64,000 nt of DNA from Paludibacterium paludis (GTDB lineage Bacteria > Pseudomonadota > Gammaproteobacteria > Burkholderiales > Chromobacteriaceae). The translations under genes were made by a program, and so were the position numbers. The DNA lies in NCBI RefSeq assembly GCF_018802605.1, contig NZ_CP069161.1, forward strand, positions 1,984,001 through 2,048,000, read 5' to 3'. The notes beneath the pieces are model-generated. The model made no database searches. It was not told where the DNA came from and saw nothing but the letters and a program-made list of their open reading frames with translations. This document shows positions 1 through 9,093 of the stretch, piece by piece; position 1 is the first letter of the stretch; each line of letters starts with the position of its first letter.

Positions 1-606
1 GTTGAGACTGACGGAATCCTGGAACGGCAGGGCGCTGATGTCGAAGGCGCGGGTTTTCAGTTTGTAAAAGCTGATCTGGCGGCCATCGTAGTCCCAGGCG
101 GCGTGGTAATGCGCGGCGACGTCATCGAGGAACTGGCTCAGAGGGCCGCTGAAGTTGATGCTGTAACCGCCGTCGCCGGCCGGCATGGCGCCATTCGGGG
201 CGGGCAGCGCGCTGCCGGCCGAGATGGTGGCGACCATCGGCAGGGCCGGCGCGGCGTCGGCGCTGTTCTCCACTTCGGGAGCCAGGCGAACGGCGATGCC
301 GGTCAATTGAGTGACGCGATCGGCGACGGACTGCAGGCTGGAGAAGGATCGGTTGAATTCAACACGGTTTTCCAGCGCGGGAATCCGAGCGGGACGCCGG
401 GTGCTCTGGTGATCATCAAGGAACAGGCCGTTCTTGACGCTGACCATGCCGCCCAGCAGAGTGGACGCATCGACCTTGCTTGCCTGGCCTTGCATCAGGC
501 CTTCGGCGGTGCGGGTGTTTTGATCGATCCGCTGTTGCAGGCCCGGTGCGGCGCAGCCGGACAATACGGCGGCGATGAGCGATGCGCCGGCGAGTGAGTA
601 TTTCAT
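1..606 (-). CDS. pilN: PilN-family type IVb pilus secretin lipoprotein (partial, N-terminal part)
   Basis: Reading from 606 downward gives an open frame that continues past the window edge, so only about the first 200 residues are present. It begins with a lipoprotein signal, MKYSLAGASLIAAVLSGC, with an LSGC lipobox. The next part carries a low-homology periplasmic region as in the PilN/BfpB class of outer-membrane secretins, which form the gated channel for type IVb pili. It lies 44 bp after the TcpQ-like gene on the same strand, which fits pilus operon order (PilL/TcpQ then PilN). The secretin core itself is outside the window, so the assignment rests on the lipobox, the position and the N-terminal character. 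Confidence 0.72.
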   Translation of the reverse strand, partial: MKYSLAGASLIAAVLSGCAAPGLQQRIDQNTRTAEGLMQGQASKVDASTLLGGMVSVKNGLFLDDHQSTRRPARIPALENRVEFNRSFSSLQSVADRVTQLTGIAVRLAPEVENSADAAPALPMVATISAGSALPAPNGAMPAGDGGYSINFSGPLSQFLDDVAAHYHAAWDYDGRQISFYKLKTRAFDISALPFQDSVSLN

Positions 607-650
607 GGGTTTCTGTCTCGTGATTCGTCAGGAAAGTTGGCGTGCGCGGG

Positions 651-1070
651 TCATTCCACGAACACGCGAAGAACCTTGTTGCCCTTGTAGAACTGGGCGG
701 CGATCGGGTCGTCCGTCGAATGGACGCCGTCAAGCAGTTTGGCGACCGCTTCGGGCAGCGTGCCCGGCACGGAGGCCGTGGCGTGGATGCTCAGGCTGTA
801 GGGCACGTCCCATTTCAGGGTCCAGCCCGCTTGCCGGGTCCAACTGCCAAGTACGTCTTCCACCGAAACCTGATCGGCGTCGATGGTCCACAGGCGGGAT
901 TGACTCATGTCGATGTCGCCGGCCGTCGCGGGCGCGGCGGGCAGGGCTTGCGCGACCGGCGCGCTCGCCTGGGGCGCGGCGAGAGCCGGGGCGGCTGCGG
1001 CCGTCTGACAGGACAGCGCCAGCCACATGGCGGCGACGGACAGACTGGCCGTAAGTGAATCGGGTCTCAT
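651..1070 (-). CDS. TcpQ/PilL C-terminal-like periplasmic pilus assembly protein
   Basis: A 139-residue protein with an N-terminal signal peptide (about residues 1-26, ending in an Ala-rich cleavage region), a Pro/Ala linker, and a C-terminal domain of about 80 residues. That domain, with WTLKWDVPYSL, an alternating hydrophobic pattern and LPEAVAKLL, is typical of the toxin-coregulated-pilus Q / PilL C-terminal family. In type IVb systems this domain helps place or stabilise the secretin. ATG at 1070 was chosen over a longer upstream frame because it has an AGGAG site 10 nt upstream and is followed at once by the signal peptide. It lies directly before the PilN secretin, and a hairpin separates it from pilR upstream. 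Confidence 0.7.
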   Translation of the reverse strand: MRPDSLTASLSVAAMWLALSCQTAAAAPALAAPQASAPVAQALPAAPATAGDIDMSQSRLWTIDADQVSVEDVLGSWTRQAGWTLKWDVPYSLSIHATASVPGTLPEAVAKLLDGVHSTDDPIAAQFYKGNKVLRVFVE

Positions 1071-1194
1071 GGTGGATGGGCTCCTGAAACTGGGGTTTTC
1101 CGTGATGGTGCTAGTGTCGCGTCGGACAGGGTTGCGTTGAATCGGAGCATTCCTAAACCTGTTTTTCCGGGGTGCGGAATGCGGAAAATGCGAA

Positions 1195-1212
1195 GGCCGC
1201 CCGCGGGCGGCC
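1195..1212 (-). terminator. 18-bp perfect GC palindrome between pilR and the TcpQ-like gene
   Basis: GGCCGCCCG followed directly by its reverse complement sits in the 212-bp gap after pilR. On the minus strand it is followed by TTCGCATTTT, a weak T-rich tail. It could be a partial terminator inside the pilus operon or a simple hairpin in the mRNA. Confidence 0.35.
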
Positions 1213-1282
1213 CGAAAAACAGCTAAGCATGCGTCTGATGATCGATAATCGCGATTCCTTCCGGCTCCGGAGCCCACGCGGG

Positions 1283-2353
1283 TCAATTGCCGGTCAGCGC
1301 CTGCTGAACCTGACGCTGCAGCGCGAACATGCCCAGATACATCAGGCCGATCACGGCGGTCACCACCAGCATGGCCAGGAGGTTGAGCACCTTGCCGATT
1401 TTCTGGATCGAGACGATGTTGTCGTCGATCCAGCGCAAGGCGATCTTTTTCAGCGCTTCGCCCTGCGCGGAGGTCTGGGAATACATTTCCAGCAGGTCGA
1501 CGACTCGGCGGCTGGGAAAGTCATAGCCGCTTTGCATGATCGCCTGACCGAATTCCACGCCGAGCTGGACTTCCCGGCCAATGGCGGACAGGCGCTCGTT
1601 CAGCCATTTCCCGCCGGAGGCCTGGATGATGGTCAGCGCCTCATCGATGGACACCCCGGCTTCCATCAACGCGCTGAGCGACATCAGAAAACTGCAGCCG
1701 AGCTTCATGCGGTAGAACGCCCAGGGCGGGGCATTGTCCAGCGCCTTGCGCACCTTTCCGGTCCAGTGCGGCAGCGTGTAAATGATGATGCCGAGCGTTG
1801 CTCCCATGCCGCCGAGCATCCACCACATGTCCTCGCGGGCGAAGGCGCCCCCGAGCCACAGCGCGCGGGCAAGACCGGTCCACTTGTCCGGCGGCAGCGA
1901 GCTTTCGAACGCGGGGATGACCTGCACACCGTAGAACCACAGCAGCATCATGGCCATGAGAAACAGCACGATCGGGTAAGATGCCGCACCCATGATGGCG
2001 CTGGTCATCCGCGAACTGGAGATGCTGATGTGCGTGAGCATGCGCAAGGTTTCCGGCATGTTGCCCGAGCGTTCGCCGGCCGCGATCATCGCGGTTTCTT
2101 CCGACGGAATCCAGGGTTTGAGCGCCTCGGACAACGGTAGGCCGAGCCGCAGCTTGTCGAGCAGGTCCTGGTACACCATCGCCAGACCCTCACCGGGCTT
2201 CTTGCCGCGGTCGGAGGCCTGCTCCCAGAGCTTTTCCAGCACGGTGGACATCGATACTCCGTCGGCCATGAAGTCGGCGAGCATTTCGTAGAAATCCAGG
2301 CGGATTTTCTTGCCGAACGCCAGTTTGGCGAGCACATAGTTGAATTTGTTCAT
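1283..2353 (-). CDS. pilR: Type IVb pilus inner-membrane platform protein PilR (GspF family)
   Basis: A 356-residue polytopic protein with two GspF-type halves. The first has the segment GLPLSEALKPWIPSEE and the conserved turn IAAGERSGNMPETL; the second has the related GVSIDEAL and LGVEFGQAI. Hydrophobic stretches near residues 125-150, 170-190 and at the C-terminus are the expected membrane anchors. Such proteins form the cytoplasmic-membrane platform that couples the assembly ATPase to pilin insertion. It overlaps the upstream PilV-like gene by 4 bp (ATGA), which implies translational coupling. The ATPase gene normally beside it is not in this window and may lie beyond the left edge. Confidence 0.88.
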   Translation of the reverse strand: MNKFNYVLAKLAFGKKIRLDFYEMLADFMADGVSMSTVLEKLWEQASDRGKKPGEGLAMVYQDLLDKLRLGLPLSEALKPWIPSEETAMIAAGERSGNMPETLRMLTHISISSSRMTSAIMGAASYPIVLFLMAMMLLWFYGVQVIPAFESSLPPDKWTGLARALWLGGAFAREDMWWMLGGMGATLGIIIYTLPHWTGKVRKALDNAPPWAFYRMKLGCSFLMSLSALMEAGVSIDEALTIIQASGGKWLNERLSAIGREVQLGVEFGQAIMQSGYDFPSRRVVDLLEMYSQTSAQGEALKKIALRWIDDNIVSIQKIGKVLNLLAMLVVTAVIGLMYLGMFALQRQVQQALTGN

Positions 2354-4050
2354 TCGTCATATCCTTTGTCGTTCTTCATGCGGACCGGCCACAATGGCGC
2401 GCCTTTGAGGCTCCACAGTTCTTCGTTGGCGGGGGTGCGGCCGGGTATGGCGGCGATCGCGGTGGATGGTTTGGCCAGGAAACCGTCCGGATCAATGCCG
2501 CGGTTGCCGATACCGGTCAGCTGGGAACTGGCCATCCAGCGCACGCCGTCACGCACGTCTTTGCTGTTCAACGGGATGGTGCTCATCGCCAGGAAATACC
2601 AGCGGCCGGTGAGCTGGTTCTTCAGGCTGCCCGCGGTTGGTACCGTGTTCGGCGACAACGACGGCAAACAGATGGCCACCTGCGGTGTGTCCTTGATCGG
2701 CAACAGGGTTCCCCATTCGGAAGTCGGGCAGGGGGCATAGTCCATTTCCATCGCCGAGGCCGGGGTGTCGGTTCTCCAGCGCGCGAGGTCGGTGGCCCGC
2801 ACCTGGTCGTAGTCTTTCCAGACATTGCCGATGGTCAGAATCCGGGTCTTGCCGATGTCACGAAACCCCGAAGCGGGATCCCGTCCCTGCGTTTCCGCCG
2901 GCGCGATGCGAATGCCGGGGTGCACGATCACCACCGGCGGAGTGGCCGGGTTGGCGTTCCCGCCGCGCAACACCAGTGGCTGGTTGCCCCAGGACAATAC
3001 GGCGTTGCTCAACATGGTCAGACCGGATTCCACGGACGAGGTGTCGGTGCTGATCCGCAATCCCCGGTACTGGTCGGCATCGGGGAGGCGAAGCGTGCCG
3101 CCGTTGCCCGGCGAGGTGTCCACGGACAAGAGGTCCTGGGAGTGCAGCTGTGGCGTCCGGCCCGACTCGGGGTGCGTCGCGTCCGGCAGCACCGTGCCAA
3201 GGTCGGTGCTCGCCGTCGCGGTGCCGCTGTCCGGCGCCGTGCCCGGGTAGAACGCCAGTTCTCCTTGTCCGTCCGCATCCGTCCGGACGGTGGTGGTGGT
3301 TAGCAGGGTGTTCTGGTTGGCGCCGGGGGGGGCGGAGGTGTCCTGCACACGCCACAAGGCTTGCGAGGCATTGTCGATGCCCGGGTCGTCGACGGTCAGG
3401 TTGGTGACAAGATCGCCCTGGGCGAGGGTCAGTCGCTGTCCATCGAGCATGGCCGCGCATCCGCCGTCGCTGGCGTCGTTCGCGTAGGCGGGCTGGGTGA
3501 CGGTGATTTGCCAGGTGCCGTCGCCCGCCGTGGCGGTGAAACGGTTGCCGGCAAGCCCGGTGACTACGCCTGTCGATTCGGACATGGCGCGGGCTGCCGC
3601 TTCGGCGAGCGCCCGGTCTGGTGTCTGTCCGTCGGGGCCCCGGGTGATCAGCAGGGCCTTGAGCGGCTGGTTCCCGGCGGATGGAGACATCAACAGGCAA
3701 CTGTTGCGTCCCGCGCTGTTCCGGGCCGGCATCATCGGCGGCAGGTAGCGCGACGGCGCGATGGCGCGCACGGACGGCGCGTTGTCGGTGGCCTCGGTGA
3801 ACGCCGCCATGCCGGAGGAGGCGTGGAGCGCCGCATAGTTGTCCACCATGTAGCGGCGCGCCGCCTTGGCCAGTGTTTGCTGTTGCCATGCCAGCTGACG
3901 CGCCTTGTCATCGTCGCGGCCGGTCGCCAGCATGTGATAAGCGACCGCGGTGACGCCGCAGGTCAGCGCCAGCGCCAGGGTCACTTCCATCAGACTCATG
4001 CCTCGCTGGTGTCGGGAGGGCAGGGAAGGAATCGCAGCCGGTGTCATCAT
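2350..4050 (-). CDS. PilV-like type IVb minor pilin / tip protein, copy 1 (566 aa)
   Basis: The N-terminus has a type IV prepilin signal: a 17-residue leader ending RG, then MSLMEVTLALALT with Glu at mature position 5. The next part (to about residue 250) shares a framework with the two genes upstream: a Cys-Leu segment, LKALLITRG, STGVVTG, a second Cys, GDLVTNL and LWRV. The C-terminal half differs from both. This matches PilV of plasmid R64-type pili, where the C-terminus is the receptor-binding tip. Start and stop overlap neighbours by 4 bp on each side. No recombinase or shufflon repeats are visible, so the C-terminus looks fixed. The name PilV is by family resemblance. Confidence 0.78.
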   Translation of the reverse strand: MMTPAAIPSLPSRHQRGMSLMEVTLALALTCGVTAVAYHMLATGRDDDKARQLAWQQQTLAKAARRYMVDNYAALHASSGMAAFTEATDNAPSVRAIAPSRYLPPMMPARNSAGRNSCLLMSPSAGNQPLKALLITRGPDGQTPDRALAEAAARAMSESTGVVTGLAGNRFTATAGDGTWQITVTQPAYANDASDGGCAAMLDGQRLTLAQGDLVTNLTVDDPGIDNASQALWRVQDTSAPPGANQNTLLTTTTVRTDADGQGELAFYPGTAPDSGTATASTDLGTVLPDATHPESGRTPQLHSQDLLSVDTSPGNGGTLRLPDADQYRGLRISTDTSSVESGLTMLSNAVLSWGNQPLVLRGGNANPATPPVVIVHPGIRIAPAETQGRDPASGFRDIGKTRILTIGNVWKDYDQVRATDLARWRTDTPASAMEMDYAPCPTSEWGTLLPIKDTPQVAICLPSLSPNTVPTAGSLKNQLTGRWYFLAMSTIPLNSKDVRDGVRWMASSQLTGIGNRGIDPDGFLAKPSTAIAAIPGRTPANEELWSLKGAPLWPVRMKNDKGYDE

Positions 4051-5987
4051 TTGAAATCGCCCTTTCGCGCAGGAAAATCCGCCATTGTCCAGTCAAGGTC
4101 GCCCTTTTCGACCAGATCCGGGTTCCGGTTCAGGGCGTTTTCCGAAGCGACGCCGAATTTGGCGCGATCGGTCTGGCTGGATTTCTGGCCATAGCTGATG
4201 GAGTAGTGGTAGGAGCTCTTCTTCGGATCCCACAGGGTTTTCGCGCTGACCGCCGGATCGTTCAATTGGGTGAGCATCCAGCTGATCTGCTCGGGGTTGA
4301 ACGGTTCGCGGCTGACCAGCGGGAAGTACCAAGTCGACGGCGCGGTATCGAGCGGGTCGCGAGACGGGCGCGCGCAATAGGCCAGCGCGGCGGCCGTGTA
4401 GTCAGGGTCCGTCTGCCCCCTGTCCCGGTAGCCGGTCTGGCGACCCGAGGAATCGTCCCGATACTCGCCAAGCAGGGTCAGCAATCCGCTGGGCTGGCAG
4501 GGCACGCCGGAAACGGGCGAGTGGGCGAATGTGGTGTCCGTTCCTGTGATATCCATATTCTTGTCCTTGTAGGTCGGCATGGCGGCCGACTGTTTCTTCG
4601 GCGTATCGAGAATGTCGCTCATGGTGGGCAGGTAATAGGAATTGAAGGCGTAAGGTCCCGCCATGCCTCGCAGGGTGAAGTCGCCCGGCGCGCTCAGGCC
4701 GGCCGGACGCTTGTGGATTTCATTGCGGTTCCACAGGTAGCGGCCATAGTCGTAGTACACATCCGGGTAGTTGTAGAGCGCCAGTTGATCGGCATCGGTC
4801 GGTCCCATCAGCCGCAGCAGGCTGTCGACCCGAACGCGCGGCAAGGTGGCGGTGAGCGGATCCGCGCCGGCGCCGGGCTGGGCAAGATTCAGGGCCGGCG
4901 CGAGAAACGGAATGGCGTCGCCGGGCAGTCCGTCCGCCGCATTGCGGTAGCGGTTGAAATACAGGCCGCCGTTGCCGGTGACGAGCGAACGTGTGCGCAC
5001 GCGCGTGTCGACGCTGCCCGCGGCGTCGCCGGGCTGTGACGAGGCGAAAGGCGCGTCCGGATTGACCAGGGCGAGGGCGAAGTCGGCGATCGCCTGATTG
5101 GCCTTGAGTACGTAATTGCTGGTGGTCAGGGACTGGCCATCAAGGCGCAGTTCGCCGCGCGTGCCCGCGGCGGCATCGCCGTGTTCGACGACGAGGGCGT
5201 TGGCGGCCGGGGCGGAGGCCGTGTCGGCAAGGTATTCGTCGGTCTCGAAGTGGTTGCCGATGTGATGCGCTGTCGGGTCGGTTTCGCGCAGCAGGAAGTC
5301 TTGCGATACCACGTCGCCGTCATCGGCATTGACGACCAGCGGTGTGACCAGGTCGCCCTGGTCCACCGCCAGCGAAGCGTCGCAGCCGCCGGCCGAGGCT
5401 GTGTTCGGGTAGCTGGACGGCGCGATCAGCGTGTCGAGGCTCGCCGCTTTCCAGGCGCCGCCATCGACCGCATTGCGCCCCGTGCCGACACCGGTATTCA
5501 TTCCGGCGATCGCCGCGGCCCGGCGCGCGAGCTCCATATCCGGGGCTGGACCATTGCCGCGCGTCATCAGCATGGCTCTTAGCGGCAATCCCGAGATGGC
5601 CGGCTGAACCATCAGGCAGACCTGGCGGTTTTGCGTATTGCCGCGGCTCAGGCCCGCCAGGCCAGGTCTGCGATCGTCGATGCGGCCCCAGCCGGGGTTC
5701 GCGGCGCTCAGGAACGGCGCTTCGTTGCCCCCGAGTCGCACGGCAACCCAGGTTCCCGGCGCGTTGTGGCGGAAGCGGACATCCTTGATGTGCTGGCGCA
5801 GGTAATCGTTGGCGGCCTCGACCAGCCGGCCCTGCTGCCGGGCGAGGGTCATGGCCTTGTGCTCCCTGACCGAGTCGTGCACCCAGCGCACGCCACCGGC
5901 GAGCATCAGGGATATCAGACTCAGCGATAGTGTCGCTTCCAGCAGGGAAATGCCCGTTTGATTCGAATGCGTGCCCGGCGGTTTCAT
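4047..5987 (-). CDS. PilV-like type IVb minor pilin / tip protein, copy 2 (646 aa)
   Basis: Start chosen at 5987 because this ATG has AGGAG 10 nt upstream and gives a normal prepilin leader of 12 residues (MKPPGTHSNQTG), then ISLLEATLSLSLI with Glu at mature +5. The shared core shows QVCLMVQP, LPLRAMLMTRG, NTGVGTG, GGCDASL and GDLVTPLVV. The C-terminal 350 residues are rich in Tyr, Asn and Pro and do not resemble copies 1 or 3. It may be an alternative pilus-tip adhesin. Both ends overlap the flanking PilV-like genes by 4 bp, so all three are probably made from one mRNA. Confidence 0.77.
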   Translation of the reverse strand: MKPPGTHSNQTGISLLEATLSLSLISLMLAGGVRWVHDSVREHKAMTLARQQGRLVEAANDYLRQHIKDVRFRHNAPGTWVAVRLGGNEAPFLSAANPGWGRIDDRRPGLAGLSRGNTQNRQVCLMVQPAISGLPLRAMLMTRGNGPAPDMELARRAAAIAGMNTGVGTGRNAVDGGAWKAASLDTLIAPSSYPNTASAGGCDASLAVDQGDLVTPLVVNADDGDVVSQDFLLRETDPTAHHIGNHFETDEYLADTASAPAANALVVEHGDAAAGTRGELRLDGQSLTTSNYVLKANQAIADFALALVNPDAPFASSQPGDAAGSVDTRVRTRSLVTGNGGLYFNRYRNAADGLPGDAIPFLAPALNLAQPGAGADPLTATLPRVRVDSLLRLMGPTDADQLALYNYPDVYYDYGRYLWNRNEIHKRPAGLSAPGDFTLRGMAGPYAFNSYYLPTMSDILDTPKKQSAAMPTYKDKNMDITGTDTTFAHSPVSGVPCQPSGLLTLLGEYRDDSSGRQTGYRDRGQTDPDYTAAALAYCARPSRDPLDTAPSTWYFPLVSREPFNPEQISWMLTQLNDPAVSAKTLWDPKKSSYHYSISYGQKSSQTDRAKFGVASENALNRNPDLVEKGDLDWTMADFPARKGDFK

Positions 5988-7867
5988 GGCAGGGGAACTC
6001 CTGTGGTCTGGCTGGGGTGGTTGGTGCAAGACGTGCCGTCGCAAATGTTGTCAAGGGTGTGTTCGCCATCCGGCTCGGCCAGGATGCTGACGAACTTGTG
6101 GTTGAAAATCGCGCTGGTCGCGCCGGCCAGCCAATCGTTTTCGTAGGCATCGTCTTTTTGCGGGCCGCCGTGCTTGCTGTATTGCTCCGGGAGCTTCAGC
6201 GCGGATTCGGTGCCCGGCTCGTCGCGCTCGCCCGGCGAATAGGCCGACAACAACGGCAGCGCCTGACGCTCCTGGCGCGAGGCCCATGTCGACCAGGCCA
6301 GCGCGCGCGGCAGCAGCGACGGGTTGTAGGGGGTGCCCAGCACCAGCATGAATTGCCAGGTCGGTTTGTCGTAATTGCTGGTCTTGGTGTAAGGATAATT
6401 GCTGGTCGAAATGTGGCCGTCCGGCGCTCCGGGCATGCACACGGCGATCTGCGGCGAGTTGGGGAACATCATGATCGAACCGACGCCGGCCTGGTCGCAG
6501 TAGGCATTGGCCGGGTTCAGCGTGGAATCGAGCCCGCGGCCTTCGTTGTAGTCGTTCTGACCAACCACCGTGCGGCCGAGCATGTAAGGCTGCAGATCGG
6601 GGTAGGCGACGGGCTTGGGCGTGCTGCTCCAGTCGGAGGCATAGGTCCAGTTGTTGCCAATGAAGAAGCCGGCCAGCCGCGTGGCGGACAGGGTCGGAAA
6701 CTGGCTGGCGGCCGGCAGCGTGCCCAGCTGCAGGAAGCCGCTGAGCGACAGTCCGGGCAGCGCGCCTTGCGCGCCGGCCGTGTCGGTGGCCCCCGGGAAG
6801 TGATGTCCGCCAAGTCCCTGGGCGGAGCGGGCCGACACGTTGTTGTAGCCGACAAATCCGTCCGCGTAGAGGCTCAGCGGGCCGTCGGGATTCTGGATGA
6901 GATTGCCGCTTCCCCCGTTGTCGGGCAGGAATTGAACACGCTGGTTGCCGGCCGTGGTATTGCCGGCGGTGACGGACTGCGTTTGCAGCAGAGAGCCGAA
7001 AGACGGGATGGCGCCCTGTCCGGTCAGGTTGACGAACCGGGCGTGCTCGATGGCGCTGTCGTCCAGGCGGGCAAGCGCGGTGCCCGGCGATGCCGGATCG
7101 ATGACGGCTAGGCCGCTGTGGTTTTCTCCGGATTCGACCGTGTCGATGGCGTTGTGCTGGGGGCGCGCACCGTCCTTGACACGCCACAGTGCGCTCTCCG
7201 GCGTGCCCATTTCGCTTTGCGTGACCGCGAAGGCCGAAATCAGGTCGCCGGGACTCGCGGAACAGGCGGCCGTGCCGGGCAGGTGCGCCAAATCATCGAG
7301 CGCCCAGCCGCCGGCGCCAGAACTGGCCGAGAGCTTGCCGTGCGCATCCGCATGCACGACGCCCGTGGTGGGCCCGGCCAGACGGGCCGCGAGTTCGAGG
7401 TCGGCGTCGGACGTGGCGTTAAGGTGCGTGATCATGATGCCGCGCAAGGGCAGGTTGGCCGTGGTGTCCGCCCCGAACACCACCATGCACGGCGAAGCGC
7501 CGCGCGGGCCGTTCGCCTGCATGCCCAGCGGCAGGAGGTCCTGGCCGATCCGGGCGATCGCGTTCGGTCCCGTTTGCGGATAGACCGGTGCCGGTGACGC
7601 GGCCTGTGACGGATCGAACCGGACGACCAGGGCGGCGTTCGCCGCCGCGGCGGTCTTCCACACCGGATCGGCGTAGCGGGCGCGCAGGTAGCGGATCATC
7701 GTTTTGCCGGCCTGCTGCTGGTACTGGCCCAGATGCTGAATGGACGATTCATGATGGGCGTCGCCGATCATGTGCCAGGCGGCAACGACGGCCAGACCGA
7801 TCAGGCCGATGGCCAGTCCGGTTTCCAGCAGAATGGAACCCTGCTGTCGCGAAGGTCGGGATTGCAT
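5984..7867 (-). CDS. PilV-like type IVb minor pilin / tip protein, copy 3 (627 aa)
   Basis: Start at 7867 is supported by AGGAG 5-6 nt upstream and by the prepilin leader MQSRPSRQQG followed by SILLETGLAIGLIGL, with Glu at mature +5. The open frame runs further upstream but that part reads across the transglycosylase gene and is not protein-like. The shared core contains SPCMVVFG, LPLRGIMITH, TTGVVHA, GDLISAF and ALWRV. The distinct C-terminal half is rich in Gly, Ser and Asn and has paired Cys residues (ICDGTSCTN) near the end. It is the first of the three PilV-like genes to be transcribed. Confidence 0.77.
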   Translation of the reverse strand: MQSRPSRQQGSILLETGLAIGLIGLAVVAAWHMIGDAHHESSIQHLGQYQQQAGKTMIRYLRARYADPVWKTAAAANAALVVRFDPSQAASPAPVYPQTGPNAIARIGQDLLPLGMQANGPRGASPCMVVFGADTTANLPLRGIMITHLNATSDADLELAARLAGPTTGVVHADAHGKLSASSGAGGWALDDLAHLPGTAACSASPGDLISAFAVTQSEMGTPESALWRVKDGARPQHNAIDTVESGENHSGLAVIDPASPGTALARLDDSAIEHARFVNLTGQGAIPSFGSLLQTQSVTAGNTTAGNQRVQFLPDNGGSGNLIQNPDGPLSLYADGFVGYNNVSARSAQGLGGHHFPGATDTAGAQGALPGLSLSGFLQLGTLPAASQFPTLSATRLAGFFIGNNWTYASDWSSTPKPVAYPDLQPYMLGRTVVGQNDYNEGRGLDSTLNPANAYCDQAGVGSIMMFPNSPQIAVCMPGAPDGHISTSNYPYTKTSNYDKPTWQFMLVLGTPYNPSLLPRALAWSTWASRQERQALPLLSAYSPGERDEPGTESALKLPEQYSKHGGPQKDDAYENDWLAGATSAIFNHKFVSILAEPDGEHTLDNICDGTSCTNHPSQTTGVPLP

Positions 7868-7890
7868 GGCGGCTCCTGAAGCGGGTTGGC

Positions 7891-8403
7891 TCAGAATGGC
7901 CGGCGTTGCCGGATCCATTCGTAGTGAGTGGCGACCTTGCGGATATAGCGGTCGCGCAGACGGCGGCAGGTGGTCTGGTTTTTGCCGCCGCACGACGCGT
8001 TGTAGGCGCCGATCGACTCCCAGACATGGCCGTGTTTCTGGATCAGGCCGGCGAGAATCCACGCGCCGACCCGGATGTTGGTGCATGGCTCGATCAGGCT
8101 GGCGCGGGTGATGCCGTACTTTTGCAACTGCGGCAGCCATCCGCTGTTGATTTGCATGAGGCCCATGTCGAATGAGGCGCGGCGGCCATCGGCGGTGCGG
8201 TTGACATTCACCACGTCCGGGTGCAGTCCGGACTCGGTCTGGGCGATGGCGAGCAACAGATAAGGATCGATCTGGTAGGTTTGGGCCGCCGCCTGAAAAC
8301 ATTCGGCCACATTGGTATCGGCCCGGCACAGGGTGGGCGCGAGCAGCAGCAGGGCGGTTATCAGGGCCCCCATCAGGGATCGGTAGGTGTTGCGTAGTGT
8401 CAT
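7891..8403 (-). CDS. Periplasmic lytic transglycosylase of the pilus operon (SLT fold, PilT/VirB1-like)
   Basis: A 170-residue exported protein. The signal peptide covers about residues 1-29 (hydrophobic LITALLLLAPTLCRA). The catalytic Glu is in LAIAQTESGLHP, followed by the family motifs GLMQINSGWLP and IGAYNAS. Such enzymes open peptidoglycan locally so that pili or secretion machines can pass. Four Cys residues could form disulfides. The start at 8403 overlaps the stop of the PilM-like gene by 4 bp and gives the signal peptide; upstream in-frame sequence belongs to the PilM-like gene in another frame. In conjugative type IVb systems the equivalent gene is pilT, which is not the retraction ATPase of type IVa pili. 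Confidence 0.85.
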   Translation of the reverse strand: MTLRNTYRSLMGALITALLLLAPTLCRADTNVAECFQAAAQTYQIDPYLLLAIAQTESGLHPDVVNVNRTADGRRASFDMGLMQINSGWLPQLQKYGITRASLIEPCTNIRVGAWILAGLIQKHGHVWESIGAYNASCGGKNQTTCRRLRDRYIRKVATHYEWIRQRRPF

Positions 8404-9071
8404 GAGTACTCCTTGACAATCACGATGATGGATTGGCCTGTCCGCACCTCTCCCTGGAACTGGGCGGTCAGTGTCGCCGGCAGTGCGTGCGGGTAGGTGG
8501 CGGAGGCCGGGTCGGAAGCGGGGTCGGCCGTCGGATCGGTCAGCGTGTCGCGATCCGGGTCGTAAATCCCGGCGAACAGGTTCTGTTCGAGTTTCGGTTT
8601 GAGCGCCGCGATCAGGGCGGCGGCATCGGGCACGCCGGAACCTGGTTTGATCGCCGCATAAAAGAAGATTTTGGCGGTTACGCCATCCAGCCCCGGGTAG
8701 GCCTGGGTTGTCCAGCCCAGATCGCCGGGGACGATATTCGGCAGGTGGCACACGGCCTGCCCTCCGGGCAATTGGCCGGGGGCCAGCGATTCGCTCTCGT
8801 GCGCGCAGGCATCGGCGAGCCGTCCGGCAAGCTTGGTCTGTGTGGCGGTGTCGGCGGTGGCGATGCCGGCCGCTTGACCGTTCACGTCGTTGTTGACCCA
8901 TTCCTCATAGCCGTCCAGCACGGTCTGAAAACCGCTGACGAGGGCCTGTTCACGGGCGGTGACGGCGTTCAGATGCGCCGTGGCAAGGCCGCGCTGCGAA
9001 ATCGCGCCGGAAATGATCAGCGCGATGCACAGCACCAGTCCCGAGATACCGGTCGCATAGAGGAAATTCAT
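8400..9071 (-). CDS. PilM-like inner-membrane pilus protein
   Basis: A 223-residue protein with one N-terminal membrane segment (about residues 5-25, LYATGISGLVLCIALIISGA) and a periplasmic remainder. Position, single N-terminal anchor and overall character fit the PilM proteins of thin type IVb pilus operons, although those are usually nearer 145 residues, so this one is long. ATG at 9071 follows AAGGA at good spacing; the longer upstream frame crosses a terminator. Role is not established even in the better-studied systems. Two Cys residues in the central part (DACAHES and AVCHLPN) could pair. Family assignment is moderate. Confidence 0.5.
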   Translation of the reverse strand: MNFLYATGISGLVLCIALIISGAISQRGLATAHLNAVTAREQALVSGFQTVLDGYEEWVNNDVNGQAAGIATADTATQTKLAGRLADACAHESESLAPGQLPGGQAVCHLPNIVPGDLGWTTQAYPGLDGVTAKIFFYAAIKPGSGVPDAAALIAALKPKLEQNLFAGIYDPDRDTLTDPTADPASDPASATYPHALPATLTAQFQGEVRTGQSIIVIVKEYS

Positions 9072-9093
9072 GGTCGGCCGTTCCTTGAAGCAC

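Noticed and set aside
2350..7867. A shufflon (invertible segments) in the PilV-like genes
   Set aside because: No repeated short inverted crossover sites and no Rci-like recombinase were seen; each gene has its own full frame.
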